Notes: a model not told the origin generated them from the sequence alone. A stretch of 48,309 nucleotides of DNA from Nanobdellota archaeon (GCA_023132895.1 JAGLXL010000008.1:1-48309), one strand, 5' to 3'. Shown: positions 1-7,684, counted from the stretch's first letter. Numbers and translations are program-made.

Positions 1-2
1 GC

Positions 3-2507
3 CCTGACATCTTACAATACCCTAATGATATTCTTGAATTAGCTAAAAAAGGCGCTACTTCTTTTCATACTTCAGAAGAACGCTGGCTTAATCCCCTCCA
101 ACTCAACCCCGACCTCAAAAAAAGAGAACTCGACAACTTAAGAATTGGCTGGGACCTTGTCCTTGATATTGACTGTAAATTCATTGAATATTCCAAAATA
201 GCTGCTCACTTAATCATCAAATTCCTTGACTACAACAAAATCAAATCTTATTCTATCAAATTTAGTGTTACTGGAGACACACCCTTACTAATAAAAACAG
301 ATAAAACTATTAGTCTTGTTCCGATTGCCAAAGTAATCGAACTCCATAAATCGGGTAAAAAAATCCAAGTTTTATCTTTAAATAAAAGAAGAAAAGTTTG
401 TTTTTCTAAAGTATACGACTATTTGACCCATAAAGAGAAAATTTATGAAATCCACCATGCCCATAGCACAATACCTATCAAAGCCACCAAACACCATTCA
501 GTTTTTGTCTGGAACAGGGGTTTTATTATCCAAAAAAAAGTAAATGAATTAAAAGATTCTGATGAATTGATTACTTTTAATAGTTCAAATAATCTAACAA
601 AAGAACCAGAATATTTTAGTTGGGAATTTGATTATAATAAAAAGCCAACTAAAAGGGAAATTAAAATAAACAGGGATTTAATGAGATTATTGGGCTACTA
701 TCTGGCTGAAGGCCATATCACTAAAACAATATATCAAATAGGTTTTTCTTTTCACATCGACGAAAAAGATTATATTTCTGATTGTGTTAATTTATTGAAA
801 AGATTTACCAAAAGATTTATTTCAATCAGACATCCAAATCCCAAAACGACACAAATCTTAATTCATTCAAAAGAATGGTATCATTTTTTTGAAAAAAGCT
901 GTGGTAAGGGAGCAAAAAATAAGCATGTTCCTGAGTTTTCTTGGGAGTTGCCTAAGGAGTATTTCGAAGAGATGTTAAAAAGTTACATCAGAGGAGATGG
1001 TTATAAACGTGGCCAATATTCAATTACAATAAAATCTGTTTCTCATCAATTGATCACTCAATTGGTATGGCTATCTAAATTGAATGGAATTTCGTGTTCT
1101 GTCAATCAAGAATTTTGCAGGGAGCATGAATTACCTCAAGGAAACATCTTCAAAGGCAGTCATGTTTATACTATGAATATCCCTAAATCAGAACTAAATT
1201 CAAATGAGTTTTTCAGGGAAAGAAATAAATTTTCTCCACATCCTCATGACAAAGTTTTCCCTGTCGATGGCTTGAGGCAGGTCTATCATCAGATCAAACC
1301 AAAAAAATTCAACCACCACAGGACAGAACAGATGAGTCTCAAGAAAAAATCAGCTAATCTAAAGAGAATAAAAAAAATCTTAGACTGGTTTGATAAAACT
1401 AAATCTATTGATTATGATTATCAATCAAAGAAAATCATTTCAAACTACAAAAAATTGTTCAATAATGACATCGCTACTGTTAAAATTAAAAAAATGGTAA
1501 AAAGTAAAAAAGAAAATGTTTATGATGTTTCAGTATCAGACACTGAGGCTTTTTTTGGTGGCGTTTATCCTGTTTTACTGCACAATTCTGGCAACAAAGG
1601 CTTCCATATTGCTGTTCCTTTTGAAGCCTTTCCAGAAAAAATCAATAACCAAGAAATAAAAGACCTTTTTCCCGAAGCACCCCGAAGGATCGCTTTCTAC
1701 ATTACTGAAAAAATCAAAAACCCGCTCAGCCGGCAAATCCTCAAATTAGAAAATAGTGATTTCAACAAAATCAAGGAAAAAACCGGCCTGGAAACCAAAA
1801 ATATTATCCGCTACCAAAGAAATGAATTTGGTGAACAAATCCCTGCTTTAGATGTTGAACCTTTTTTAGAAATCGACACCTTATTAATTTCATCGAGACA
1901 CCTTTACCGTGCTCCTTATTCTTTACATGAAAAATCAGGTCTTGTCTCCATACCCATCAACCCCAAAAAAATATTAGAATTCACCAAAAACCAGGCCAAA
2001 CCAGGCTGCCCAGTTTCAGAGTTTGTTTTCCTTGACAAAAAAGCCCAACCTAATGAAGCCAAATCCTTGCTAGTTCAAGCCTTTGATTTCAAAATGCCAG
2101 AAGAAGAAATACAAATCCAAAGACGAGAAATGCCTTTACCAGAAAATGCCATTCCAGAAAATTGCTTTCCTCCTTGCATTCATCGAATCCTCAAAGGACT
2201 CGAAGACGGCAAAAAACGTTCCACTTTCATCCTCATTAATTTCTTAAAAAAATGCGGTTGGGGTCATGAAGAAATCAAATCATTTCTCTTGGACTGGAAC
2301 AAAAGAAATCAACCTGAATCTCTCAGAGAAAATATTCTCCTTGGCCAGCTTAACAGCGCCAAAAACAAAAAACCCATCCTCCCGCCAAACTGCAGCCACC
2401 CAGACTACTACAAATCCTTCAATGTCTGCCATCCTGAACCTTTATGCAAGAAGATTAAGAACCCGGTTAATTTTGCTTTGATTAAATCAAGGTTCAAAAA
2501 AGAATAA
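3..2507 (+). CDS. priS: Single-chain archaeal DNA primase (PriS core plus PriL-type Fe-S domain), intein-containing, 5' end cut by window
   Basis: The reading frame is open from base 3, so the start lies upstream of the window. The first extein (87 visible residues) carries SFHTSEERW and the metal-binding DxD motif I (LVLDIDC). After the intein (264-1586) the host protein resumes with motif II, SGNKGFH, then motif III around LEIDTLLISSRHLYRAP, as in archaeo-eukaryotic small primase subunits. The last ~110 residues resemble the PriL C-terminal Fe-S domain: FPPCIHRIL, then further cysteines in NCSHPDYY, FNVC and PLCKKIKNP. No PriL N-terminal domain fits between the two parts. This matches the single-chain primase known from Nanoarchaeum equitans. 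It should synthesise RNA/DNA primers at the replication fork. The intein must splice out for activity because it splits the catalytic centre. Identification is firm; fusion is seen directly in the frame. Confidence 0.93.
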   Translation, partial: PDILQYPNDILELAKKGATSFHTSEERWLNPLQLNPDLKKRELDNLRIGWDLVLDIDCKFIEYSKIAAHLIIKFLDYNKIKSYSIKFSVTGDTPLLIKTDKTISLVPIAKVIELHKSGKKIQVLSLNKRRKVCFSKVYDYLTHKEKIYEIHHAHSTIPIKATKHHSVFVWNRGFIIQKKVNELKDSDELITFNSSNNLTKEPEYFSWEFDYNKKPTKREIKINRDLMRLLGYYLAEGHITKTIYQIGFSFHIDEKDYISDCVNLLKRFTKRFISIRHPNPKTTQILIHSKEWYHFFEKSCGKGAKNKHVPEFSWELPKEYFEEMLKSYIRGDGYKRGQYSITIKSVSHQLITQLVWLSKLNGISCSVNQEFCREHELPQGNIFKGSHVYTMNIPKSELNSNEFFRERNKFSPHPHDKVFPVDGLRQVYHQIKPKKFNHHRTEQMSLKKKSANLKRIKKILDWFDKTKSIDYDYQSKKIISNYKKLFNNDIATVKIKKMVKSKKENVYDVSVSDTEAFFGGVYPVLLHNSGNKGFHIAVPFEAFPEKINNQEIKDLFPEAPRRIAFYITEKIKNPLSRQILKLENSDFNKIKEKTGLETKNIIRYQRNEFGEQIPALDVEPFLEIDTLLISSRHLYRAPYSLHEKSGLVSIPINPKKILEFTKNQAKPGCPVSEFVFLDKKAQPNEAKSLLVQAFDFKMPEEEIQIQRREMPLPENAIPENCFPPCIHRILKGLEDGKKRSTFILINFLKKCGWGHEEIKSFLLDWNKRNQPESLRENILLGQLNSAKNKKPILPPNCSHPDYYKSFNVCHPEPLCKKIKNPVNFALIKSRFKKE
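264..1586 (+). mobile_element. Intein with LAGLIDADG homing endonuclease inside primase motif II
   Basis: The 441-residue insertion begins SVTGDTPLLIK (Ser1, block A) and ends VYPVLLHN followed by Ser+1 of the host. Block B is visible as IKATKHHSV (TxxH), block F as ENVYDVSVSDTEAFF and block G as VLLHN, so all splicing residues seem present. Two LAGLIDADG-like helices lie near bases 684-716 (LLGYYLAEGH) and 972-1001 (MLKSYIRGDG), giving a DOD-type endonuclease. Removing it joins KF to SGNKGFH, which restores conserved primase motif II. Both splicing and homing look intact from the sequence. Insertion in a catalytic motif of an essential protein is typical for inteins. Confidence 0.93.
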
Positions 2508-3320
2508 TCAACAACTAGTTTCTGCCAGACGCCCAACAAAACAGCCGCTCAGCTCAGCAGAAAATTTATGGTTGTCTACATTCTTATCTACTTCACTTTT
2601 ATCAAATTTATAACAACCATCTTGTTTAACCCAATCCCAGCTTTTTGAACAAGCAAATATAGTATACTCTTCGTCATCCCCAACACCCCTTAACTTTAAA
2701 GTTCCTTCATAATATCCTGCAGCCTCAACAAAACCACCGCCAGAAATTTCCACTAACTTGACTGTAATCCCTTCAGTAATCTCAAATTCAGGCATCTCTT
2801 CTTCCTCTTCCTCCTCTTCTTTCTCTTCAGGATCATACCTAGTTTCAAAAATAACTTTGTCTGGATCTAAAAGTCTCAACATCTTATTTGTTGGCTCCCA
2901 CTGGATACAGTATCTTTCTGCCTCATTATCATAATTTGTGTAATCACCAGGATCTATTTGTTTTTCCCTAGTTCCATCTTTAAAATAAATCCAGTAACTC
3001 TCTCCTCCAGTTATTTTAAAAACCATTTCCTTACATTCATTAAACTCAGAAAAAAAACCAGATTTTTCCAACTCCATAGTAACTTGATTAAATGACTCTT
3101 CTGAAAGCTTTCCCTCGTCAGAACCAATCACTTCATAATGATTAGACAATGACCAAGAATAATCTTTATTTGAATAAACTAACACATTATACTTTCTAAT
3201 TGGGTTATCAGCAGTGAAATTCATCATTAATGACTTGCTTTCTAATTCAGAAACAACTTCATTTCCTTGACACCCAGTCAATACCACTAAAACCAATAAT
3301 AAAATAATAATATATCTCAT
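2508..3320 (-). CDS. Predicted secreted lipoprotein, unknown function
   Basis: About 270 residues. The start chosen (base 3320) gives MRYIIILLLVLVVLTGC, a short signal peptide ending in a lipobox-like LTGC; the longer frame from 3344 would add a polar extension in front of it. A run of glutamates (EEKEEEEEEEE) near the middle forms an acidic linker between two halves, and several cysteines (CKEM, YCIQ, FACSK, GCYKF, SGCF, TSC) could form disulfides in the extracellular part. I recognise no family. Its stop codon directly abuts the primase stop, so the two genes converge. Upstream it diverges from the ribosomal operon. Likely membrane-tethered on the outer face. Confidence 0.7.
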   Translation of the reverse strand: MRYIIILLLVLVVLTGCQGNEVVSELESKSLMMNFTADNPIRKYNVLVYSNKDYSWSLSNHYEVIGSDEGKLSEESFNQVTMELEKSGFFSEFNECKEMVFKITGGESYWIYFKDGTREKQIDPGDYTNYDNEAERYCIQWEPTNKMLRLLDPDKVIFETRYDPEEKEEEEEEEEMPEFEITEGITVKLVEISGGGFVEAAGYYEGTLKLRGVGDDEEYTIFACSKSWDWVKQDGCYKFDKSEVDKNVDNHKFSAELSGCFVGRLAETSC

Positions 3321-3365
3321 CTTATTTTGCAAGTTAAAATACATATATTAATTTTCACCAAAACC

Positions 3366-3373
3366 TTTATAAA
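3366..3373 (+). promoter_or_regulatory. TATA box of the S13 operon
   Basis: TTTATAAA preceded by an A/C-rich stretch (CCAAAACC) that could serve as BRE. Archaeal spacing predicts transcription starting about 25 bases downstream, near 3395-3400, exactly where the structured leader begins. Confidence 0.6.
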
Positions 3374-3396
3374 CCCCCTCTCAAAACAAACATAAA

Positions 3397-3483
3397 TTAG
3401 CCCGAGTGGTTAGCGTATATGCTCAGAAAAAAAGTTTTTCTGGCATATTAGAACCAATTTATTGGTTCCAATAGGGCTGGGAA
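3397..3483 (+). ncRNA. Structured 5' leader RNA upstream of rps13
   Basis: The untranslated stretch folds by eye into a closed multi-branch structure. An outer stem AGCCC (about 3398-3402) pairs with GGGCT. A long hairpin pairs ATATGC..CAGAAAAA with TTTTTCTG..GCATAT around an AAG loop. A second hairpin is AACCAA-TTTA-TTGGTT. The 5' part (TAGCCCGAGTGGTTAGCG) resembles a type II tRNA D-arm, but there is no T-loop (TTCRAAT) and no anticodon arm, so I do not call a tRNA. The CAGAA..TTCTGGCA hairpin recurs at 17521-17602 and 32568-32644. A role in autoregulation of the ribosomal operon is a guess. Confidence 0.5.
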
Positions 3484-3506
3484 CTAACTTCTCAGTCAAA
3501 TATAAA

Positions 3507-4010
3507 ATGGAACAAAAACCAAAAACAGAGCAAAAACAACCACCACAAGAAATCAAATACCTAGTTCGTATTGCTAAAACCGACCTCAAAGGAGAAAAAG
3601 CCATAGCTTATGCTTTAACTAAAATCAAAGGTGTCGGTTATACTTTTGCTTGCTTGGCCTGCAACTTAGCTGATGTTGACAAAACCAAAAAAGCCGGTGT
3701 CTTGACAGACGACGAAGTTTCTAAATTAAATAACATCATTGAAAATCCAATCCAGCATAACATTCCTTCTTGGGTCTTTAACCGGCAAAGAGATTTTGAA
3801 TCAAATACAGATAAACATCTTTTAACCAATGATTTAGATTTCACTCAAGAAAATGATGTCAAAAGATTAAGAAAAATCAAATGTTATAGAGGAGTTAGAC
3901 ATTCCGCTGGCAAACCAGTCAGAGGACAAAGAACTCGTTCCAATTTCAGAAAAAATAAGGGTAAAGTAACTTTAGGCGTCCAAAGAAAAAAGGTCAGCGG
4001 TAAGAAATAA
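3507..4010 (+). CDS. rps13: Small ribosomal subunit protein uS13
   Basis: About 167 residues, starting MEQKPKTEQKQ at the first ATG after the structured leader; the upstream frame extension starts with TTG and would run through the hairpins. Family signatures include YLVRIAKTDLKGEKAIAYALTKIKGVG near the N terminus and the basic C-terminal RHSAGKPVRGQRTRSNF. uS13 sits in the head of the 30S subunit and contacts tRNA and S19. It is first in the S13-S4-S11-RpoD transcription unit; the S4 ATG follows the stop after two bases. A short glutamine/lysine-rich N-terminal extension precedes the usual start of the domain. Confidence 0.97.
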   Translation: MEQKPKTEQKQPPQEIKYLVRIAKTDLKGEKAIAYALTKIKGVGYTFACLACNLADVDKTKKAGVLTDDEVSKLNNIIENPIQHNIPSWVFNRQRDFESNTDKHLLTNDLDFTQENDVKRLRKIKCYRGVRHSAGKPVRGQRTRSNFRKNKGKVTLGVQRKKVSGKK

Positions 4011-4012
4011 AA

Positions 4013-4738
4013 ATGGGAGATCCAAAAAAACCAAAGAAAAAATACTTTACTCCAAGACATCCTTGGGTTAAAGAAAGAATTGATCAGGAAAAAGAATTAA
4101 CCAGAGAGTTTGCTCTTAAAAACAAAAAAGAAATTTACAAAATCGATTCTGTTCTTAAAAAATTCAAGGACCGGGCTAAAAACCTTATCTCAGCCACTAC
4201 TAAACAAGGCGAAAAAGAAAAAAAGCAATTATTGCAGCGTCTTCATAAACTTGGCCTAGTCTCACCCGAAGCTGCCTTGGACGATGTTTTAAGCCTCAAT
4301 CTCAAAGATATCATGGACCGGCGTCTCCAAAACATGGTCACCAAAAAAGCTTTGGCCCGAACCCAAGCTCAAGCCAGACAATTTATTGTTCATCAACATA
4401 TCATGATTAAGGGTAAAAAAGTAACTGCTCCTAATTATCTTGTCACTAGAGCAGAAGAAGATTCTATTCAATTCACACCTAAATCAAAATTAGCTAATCA
4501 AGATCATCCAGAAAGAAGCATTGAAGAAAAAATGCCGGTCAGACCAGCTCCGACTGAGGAAGAAAAAAAGCAAGCTGGAAAAACAGAGAAAAAGAAAGAA
4601 GCAAAAAAACCAGTTAAAAAAGAAACCAAGAAAAAACCAGCTAAAAAGAAAGAAACTAAGACAGAAAAGAAAAAAGAACCAAAGAAAACAGAGAAAAAAG
4701 AAGCTCCTAAAGAAGAGAAAAAGGAGGATAAAAAATGA
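4013..4738 (+). CDS. rps4: Small ribosomal subunit protein uS4 with long lysine-rich tail
   Basis: The first ~165 residues match archaeal uS4: N-terminal [18 protein letters not shown], a helical body and the S4 RNA-binding domain around [22 protein letters not shown] and [12 protein letters not shown]. The remaining ~75 residues are a low-complexity tail of lysine, glutamate, proline and alanine ([20 protein letters not shown] and similar), which is longer than in most archaeal S4 proteins. uS4 is a primary 16S rRNA binder. Its last codon overlaps the S11 start (ATGA), suggesting translational coupling. The tail is probably disordered and may bind RNA; function unknown. Confidence 0.97.
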   Translation: MGDPKKPKKKYFTPRHPWVKERIDQEKELTREFALKNKKEIYKIDSVLKKFKDRAKNLISATTKQGEKEKKQLLQRLHKLGLVSPEAALDDVLSLNLKDIMDRRLQNMVTKKALARTQAQARQFIVHQHIMIKGKKVTAPNYLVTRAEEDSIQFTPKSKLANQDHPERSIEEKMPVRPAPTEEEKKQAGKTEKKKEAKKPVKKETKKKPAKKKETKTEKKKEPKKTEKKEAPKEEKKEDKK

Positions 4739-5205
4739 GACCAAATCCTCGATATCAAAAATCTTCAAGGCCGCCAAGAACTCCAAGAGCCCCAAGATCA
4801 GATTATAGATTTGACCGAAAAATAAGATGGGCTGTTGCTCACATTTATTCTAGTTACAATAATACTATTATTCACGTTACTGATATTACTGGAACAGAAA
4901 CCATTGCCCGAACCAGCGGCGGACAGGTTGTCAAAGCCGACCGGTTGGAAAGCTCACCAACTGCTGCTATGACTGCTGCCAAGAAAATAGCTGATTTGAT
5001 TAAAGATAAAGGTATCAATGGTTTGCATGTAAAAGTCAGAGCTCCAGGCGGACATCAAGGTCCATCTAATCCCGGTCCTGGTGCTCAAGCTGCTATCAGA
5101 GCTCTTTCAAGAATGGGCCTAAAGATAGGCAGAATCGAAGATGTTACTCCAGAAGCCCATGACGGTTGCCGTGTTAAAGGCGGACGCAGAGGTAGAAGAG
5201 TATGA
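4735..5205 (+). CDS. rps11: Small ribosomal subunit protein uS11
   Basis: 156 residues with a basic N-terminal extension (about 28 residues, arginine/proline rich) followed by the uS11 core: [35 protein letters not shown] and the C-terminal signature [21 protein letters not shown]. It binds 16S rRNA in the platform of the 30S subunit. The start overlaps the S4 stop by four bases and the stop overlaps the RpoD start by four bases (ATGA in both cases), the usual order of the archaeal alpha operon. Confidence 0.97.
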   Translation: MRPNPRYQKSSRPPRTPRAPRSDYRFDRKIRWAVAHIYSSYNNTIIHVTDITGTETIARTSGGQVVKADRLESSPTAAMTAAKKIADLIKDKGINGLHVKVRAPGGHQGPSNPGPGAQAAIRALSRMGLKIGRIEDVTPEAHDGCRVKGGRRGRRV

Positions 5206-5996
5206 AGATTGAAAATTTAAATTTGGATAAAAAGAACAATAAATTGTCTTTTATTTTAAAAGATTCCACCGAAGCCTTTGCTAATGTTATTAGGTGTTTT
5301 GCCATGGACGAAGTCCCTGTTTTAGCCATCGAAGAAGTTGAATTCCATGATAACAGCTCAGCTTTATATGACGAAATTGTAGCTCACCGTTTAGGATTAA
5401 TGCCAATCAAAACCGATCTCAAAAGCTATGATTTACCAGAAGAATGCTCATGCAAAGGTGCTGGCTGTGCTAAATGCCAATTAAAAATTATCCTCAAAAC
5501 AGGCAAGAGAGGCATTGTCACTGCTTCAGATGCTCAGAGTAAAGACCCTAAATGTAAGTTTGTTTATCCAGACATGCCTGTTGTCAAGCTCTTAGCTAAA
5601 CAAAAATTAGAACTAGTTGCTACAGCTGTTTTAGGCCAAGGCAAGAATCATGCTAAATACTCGCCTGGTTTAGTTTTTTACAAACACGAACCATCAATTA
5701 AATTCGATGCTTCCAAATTAAAAAACGAAGACAAGCAAGCTTTGGTTAGGATTGATAAAAATGTTTTCCAATTAGCTGGCAACAAAATTAAAATTAATCA
5801 TGAAGCTTTGCTCCAAAGTCTTAATTATGAAGCTTGCATCGAATCTTTGGAAAAATTAGGCGCTCAAATCGAAAATATCAATAATTTTGTTTTTCACGTT
5901 GAAAGTTGGGGTCAACTTGACCCAAAACAAATCCTGGATACTGCTGCTGACATGCTCATCAACCGTCTTGACGAGTTGGCTAAACTCCTCAAGTAA
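5202..5996 (+). CDS. rpoD: DNA-directed RNA polymerase subunit D (Rpo3)
   Basis: 264 residues. The N-terminal dimerisation domain carries [16 protein letters not shown] and [28 protein letters not shown], diagnostic of the Rpo3/alpha-like subunit. A cysteine-rich insertion ([12 protein letters not shown], then DPKC) corresponds to the ferredoxin-like domain 3 of archaeal Rpo3; the spacing may allow one Fe-S cluster but I cannot confirm it. The C terminus ([14 protein letters not shown]) closes the dimerisation domain that pairs with Rpo11. It is the last gene of the first ribosomal block, followed by a hairpin and tRNA-Leu. Confidence 0.95.
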   Translation: MKIENLNLDKKNNKLSFILKDSTEAFANVIRCFAMDEVPVLAIEEVEFHDNSSALYDEIVAHRLGLMPIKTDLKSYDLPEECSCKGAGCAKCQLKIILKTGKRGIVTASDAQSKDPKCKFVYPDMPVVKLLAKQKLELVATAVLGQGKNHAKYSPGLVFYKHEPSIKFDASKLKNEDKQALVRIDKNVFQLAGNKIKINHEALLQSLNYEACIESLEKLGAQIENINNFVFHVESWGQLDPKQILDTAADMLINRLDELAKLLK

Positions 5997-6002
5997 ACAC
6001 AC

Positions 6003-6034
6003 GGGGCAGCGAAAAACAAGTTTTCCTGGTCCCC
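6003..6034 (+). other. Hairpin between rpoD and tRNA-Leu
   Basis: GGGG at 6003-6006 pairs with CCCC at 6031-6034, and GAAAAAC pairs with GTTTTCC inside. The inner segment CAGCGAAAAACAAGTTTT resembles hairpins in the leader at 3397 and the element at 32568. It may be a diverged copy of that family or a processing signal before the tRNA. Confidence 0.4.
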
Positions 6035-6047
6035 ACTCATTATATTC

Positions 6048-6146
6048 GCGGGGGTGCCGGAGTGGTCAAACGGGCTAGGTTGAGGATGTCATCAGCAAAA
6101 GCCTAGTGGCTTAGTGCCTGCGCGGGTTCAAACCCCGTCTCCCGCA
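6048..6146 (+). tRNA. tRNA-Leu(GAG) with a ~15-nt intron
   Basis: Acceptor strands GCGGGGG and CTCCCGC pair with A as discriminator. A long variable arm (GGC..GCC) and a T-arm GCGGGTTCAAACCCCGT are present, so it is a type II tRNA. The anticodon stem is CTAGG (6075-6079) with CCTAG (6102-6106). Between them the loop reads TT, GAG (6082-6084), G, then about 15 extra bases (roughly 6086-6100), placing an intron at or near the canonical 37/38 position. GAG reads CUC/CUU leucine codons. The tRNA sits between the two halves of the ribosomal cluster, its usual archaeal place. Confidence 0.93.
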
Positions 6147-6213
6147 TTCACGAAGTGAATGGGGGCTCAAAAATCCGGAACGGATTTTTACATGCCCGCA
6201 TTTTCGAAGAAAA
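6147..6213 (+). promoter_or_regulatory. Nested hairpins between tRNA-Leu and rpl18e
   Basis: TTCAC-GAA-GTGAA (6147-6159) is followed by a nested structure. AATG and GGGC (6158-6166) pair with GCCC and CATT (6194-6202). Inside is a perfect nine-base-pair hairpin AAAAATCCG-GAA-CGGATTTTT (6169-6189). A third weak stem, ATTTT..AAAAT, runs into the L18e start codon. No separate TATA box is evident, so the stretch is probably transcribed with the tRNA and the genes. It may be a tRNA 3' processing region or a translational control site for L18e. Confidence 0.5.
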
Positions 6214-6576
6214 ATGTCAAAAAGAACAGGTCCAACAAACCAAAACTTGAAAAAGCTCATTCAAGAGCTGAAAGAGAAATCATTAGCCGAAGGAGTCAAG
6301 CTTTGGAAAAGAATCGCCCATGACCTGGAAAAACCTTCACGCCAAAGAAGAGCTGTTAATATTTACAAAATCGACCAGTTTGCCAAAGATGGCGAAACAG
6401 TTGTTGTCCCAGGCAAAATCTTAAGTGTTGGACAATTGACTAAAAAACTTAATGTTGCTGCTTACACTGTTTCCAAAGAAGCACAAGAAAAAATCACTAA
6501 ATCAGGAAAACTCTTAACTATCCAACAATTAATCAAAGAAAATCCAAAAGGAAAGAACGTGAGAATCATAGGATGA
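6214..6576 (+). CDS. rpl18e: Large ribosomal subunit protein eL18 (L18e)
   Basis: 120 residues. Signatures: the N-terminal RTGPTNQNLKKLIQELK, WKRIAHDLEKPSRQRRAVN, and VPGKILSVGQLTKKLNVAA with the final KNVRIIG. Length and order agree with archaeal L18e, a 50S subunit protein shared with eukaryotes. It opens the L18e-L13-S9-RpoN block; its stop overlaps the L13 start by four bases (GGATGA). The start codon lies directly at the end of the nested hairpin region. Confidence 0.96.
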   Translation: MSKRTGPTNQNLKKLIQELKEKSLAEGVKLWKRIAHDLEKPSRQRRAVNIYKIDQFAKDGETVVVPGKILSVGQLTKKLNVAAYTVSKEAQEKITKSGKLLTIQQLIKENPKGKNVRIIG

Positions 6577-7001
6577 AAGTAATCAACGGCGAAAATCTCA
6601 TCTTAGGAAGATTGGCTTCATACATAGCCAAGCAGGTTTTGTTAGGTGAAGAAATCACCTTAGTCAACTGCGAAAAAATTATGGTCAGTGGAGATAAAAA
6701 ACAGATTTTTGCCAAACACAAGCAAAAACAGCAAAGAGGTCATCCACGCTGGGGTCCTTTCACACCACGAAGACCAGATTCCTTTGTCAAAAGAAGCATT
6801 AGGGGCATGGTCCCAAGAAAAAAGACCAGAGGCCGAGACGCTCTTAAAAAAATAAAATGTTATGTTGGCGTTCCCAACGAATTCAAAGATGCTCAACTAG
6901 AAACTTTAGAAAAAATCAATGTTCAAAAGATTCCTAATCTCAAATACGTCACAGTTGGAGATATTTGTAAAATCTTAGGTGGAAAATGGCAACAAAAATA
7001 A
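6573..7001 (+). CDS. rpl13: Large ribosomal subunit protein uL13
   Basis: 142 residues with LILGRLASYIAKQVLLGEE near the N terminus, a central RGHPRWGPFTPRRPDSFVKR and SIRGMVPRKKTRGRDALKKI, the L13 signature region. It binds 23S rRNA early in 50S assembly. It overlaps L18e by four bases upstream and S9 by 16 bases downstream, so the three genes are probably translated as a coupled set. Confidence 0.97.
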   Translation: MKVINGENLILGRLASYIAKQVLLGEEITLVNCEKIMVSGDKKQIFAKHKQKQQRGHPRWGPFTPRRPDSFVKRSIRGMVPRKKTRGRDALKKIKCYVGVPNEFKDAQLETLEKINVQKIPNLKYVTVGDICKILGGKWQQK

Positions 7002-7387
7002 TTAATACTAGTGGAAAAAGAAAATCAGCTATTGCCCGAGCTACTTTAAAGCCAGGCAAAGGCAAAGTCAGAATTAACAATACTTTTTTAGATAATTATA
7101 ACAATACTATTCTTAAACTCAAAATCCAGGAGCCTATTATTCTCGCTGGAGATATTTTAAAAGAAATAGACATCAATGTCAAAGTTACTGGTGGCGGAAT
7201 TAATGGTCAGGCAGAAGCTGCTCGTTTAGCTATCGGCCGTGCCTTAGCCCAATATGATAAAAAACTGGAAAAAGAATTTGAAAATTATGACCGAAGATTA
7301 ATTGTTGCTGACGTCAGAAGAAAAGAAACCAGAAAACCAGGCCGCCACAGCAAAGCAAGGGCTAAGAGCCAGAAGAGTTATAGGTGA
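6986..7387 (+). CDS. rps9: Small ribosomal subunit protein uS9
   Basis: 133 residues: INTSGKRKSAIARATLKPGK at the N terminus, VTGGGINGQAEAARLAIGRAL in the core and the basic C-terminal DVRRKETRKPGRHSKARAKS. The final residues SQKSYR place the conserved arginine in the P-site region of the 30S subunit. The start lies 16 bases inside the L13 frame; the next gene, RpoN, starts within ten bases of the stop. Confidence 0.97.
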   Translation: MATKIINTSGKRKSAIARATLKPGKGKVRINNTFLDNYNNTILKLKIQEPIILAGDILKEIDINVKVTGGGINGQAEAARLAIGRALAQYDKKLEKEFENYDRRLIVADVRRKETRKPGRHSKARAKSQKSYR

Positions 7388-7393
7388 TCAAAA

Positions 7394-7591
7394 ATGATGA
7401 TTCCAATTAGATGTTTCAGTTGCGGCAAACCAGTAGGCCATTTATGGGAATCCTTTAAGGAACGGACTGAAAAAGGCGAAGAGACCAAAAAAGTCTTAGA
7501 TAACTTAGGTTTAGAAAGATACTGCTGCCGGGCTTTATTCATGGGTCACGTTGATTTGATTGACATGGTCGCTGAATTTAAGAAATTTTAA
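7394..7591 (+). CDS. rpoN: DNA-directed RNA polymerase subunit N (Rpo10)
   Basis: 65 residues, the normal size. Zinc-binding residues are in CFSCGKPVG and RYCCRALF, the CX2C..CC arrangement of the Rpo10/RPB10 family. It links Rpo3 to the rest of RNA polymerase. Two adjacent ATG codons exist (7394 and 7397); either gives a plausible protein. Last gene of the ribosomal block. Confidence 0.96.
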   Translation: MMIPIRCFSCGKPVGHLWESFKERTEKGEETKKVLDNLGLERYCCRALFMGHVDLIDMVAEFKKF

Positions 7592-7642
7592 CACTAAATT
7601 TAAAAACCATTCTTTATTCTTTTATTATTATGAACTGTCAAA

Positions 7643-7666
7643 AACTACCTTCACAAAAAGGTGGTT
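7643..7666 (+). promoter_or_regulatory. Leader hairpin upstream of leuS
   Basis: AACTACCTT (7643-7651) pairs with AAGGTGGTT (7658-7666), nine pairs including one G-T, loop CACAAA. It lies 18 bases before the preferred LeuRS ATG, with GGAG just downstream. A GTG inside the 3' arm (7661) could open a longer frame but is less likely as a start. Confidence 0.4.
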
Positions 7667-7684
7667 TGGAGCAAAGCGAAAATC

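Noticed and set aside
3397-3483. Possible tRNA (tRNA-like D-arm TAGCCCGAGTGGTTAGCG)
   Set aside because: No T-loop, no anticodon arm and no matching seven-base acceptor; the rest folds into two simple hairpins.
4490-4795. Phenylalanine-rich minus-strand frames opposite the S4 tail
   Set aside because: They are the antisense of the lysine codons in the S4 tail and have no independent support.
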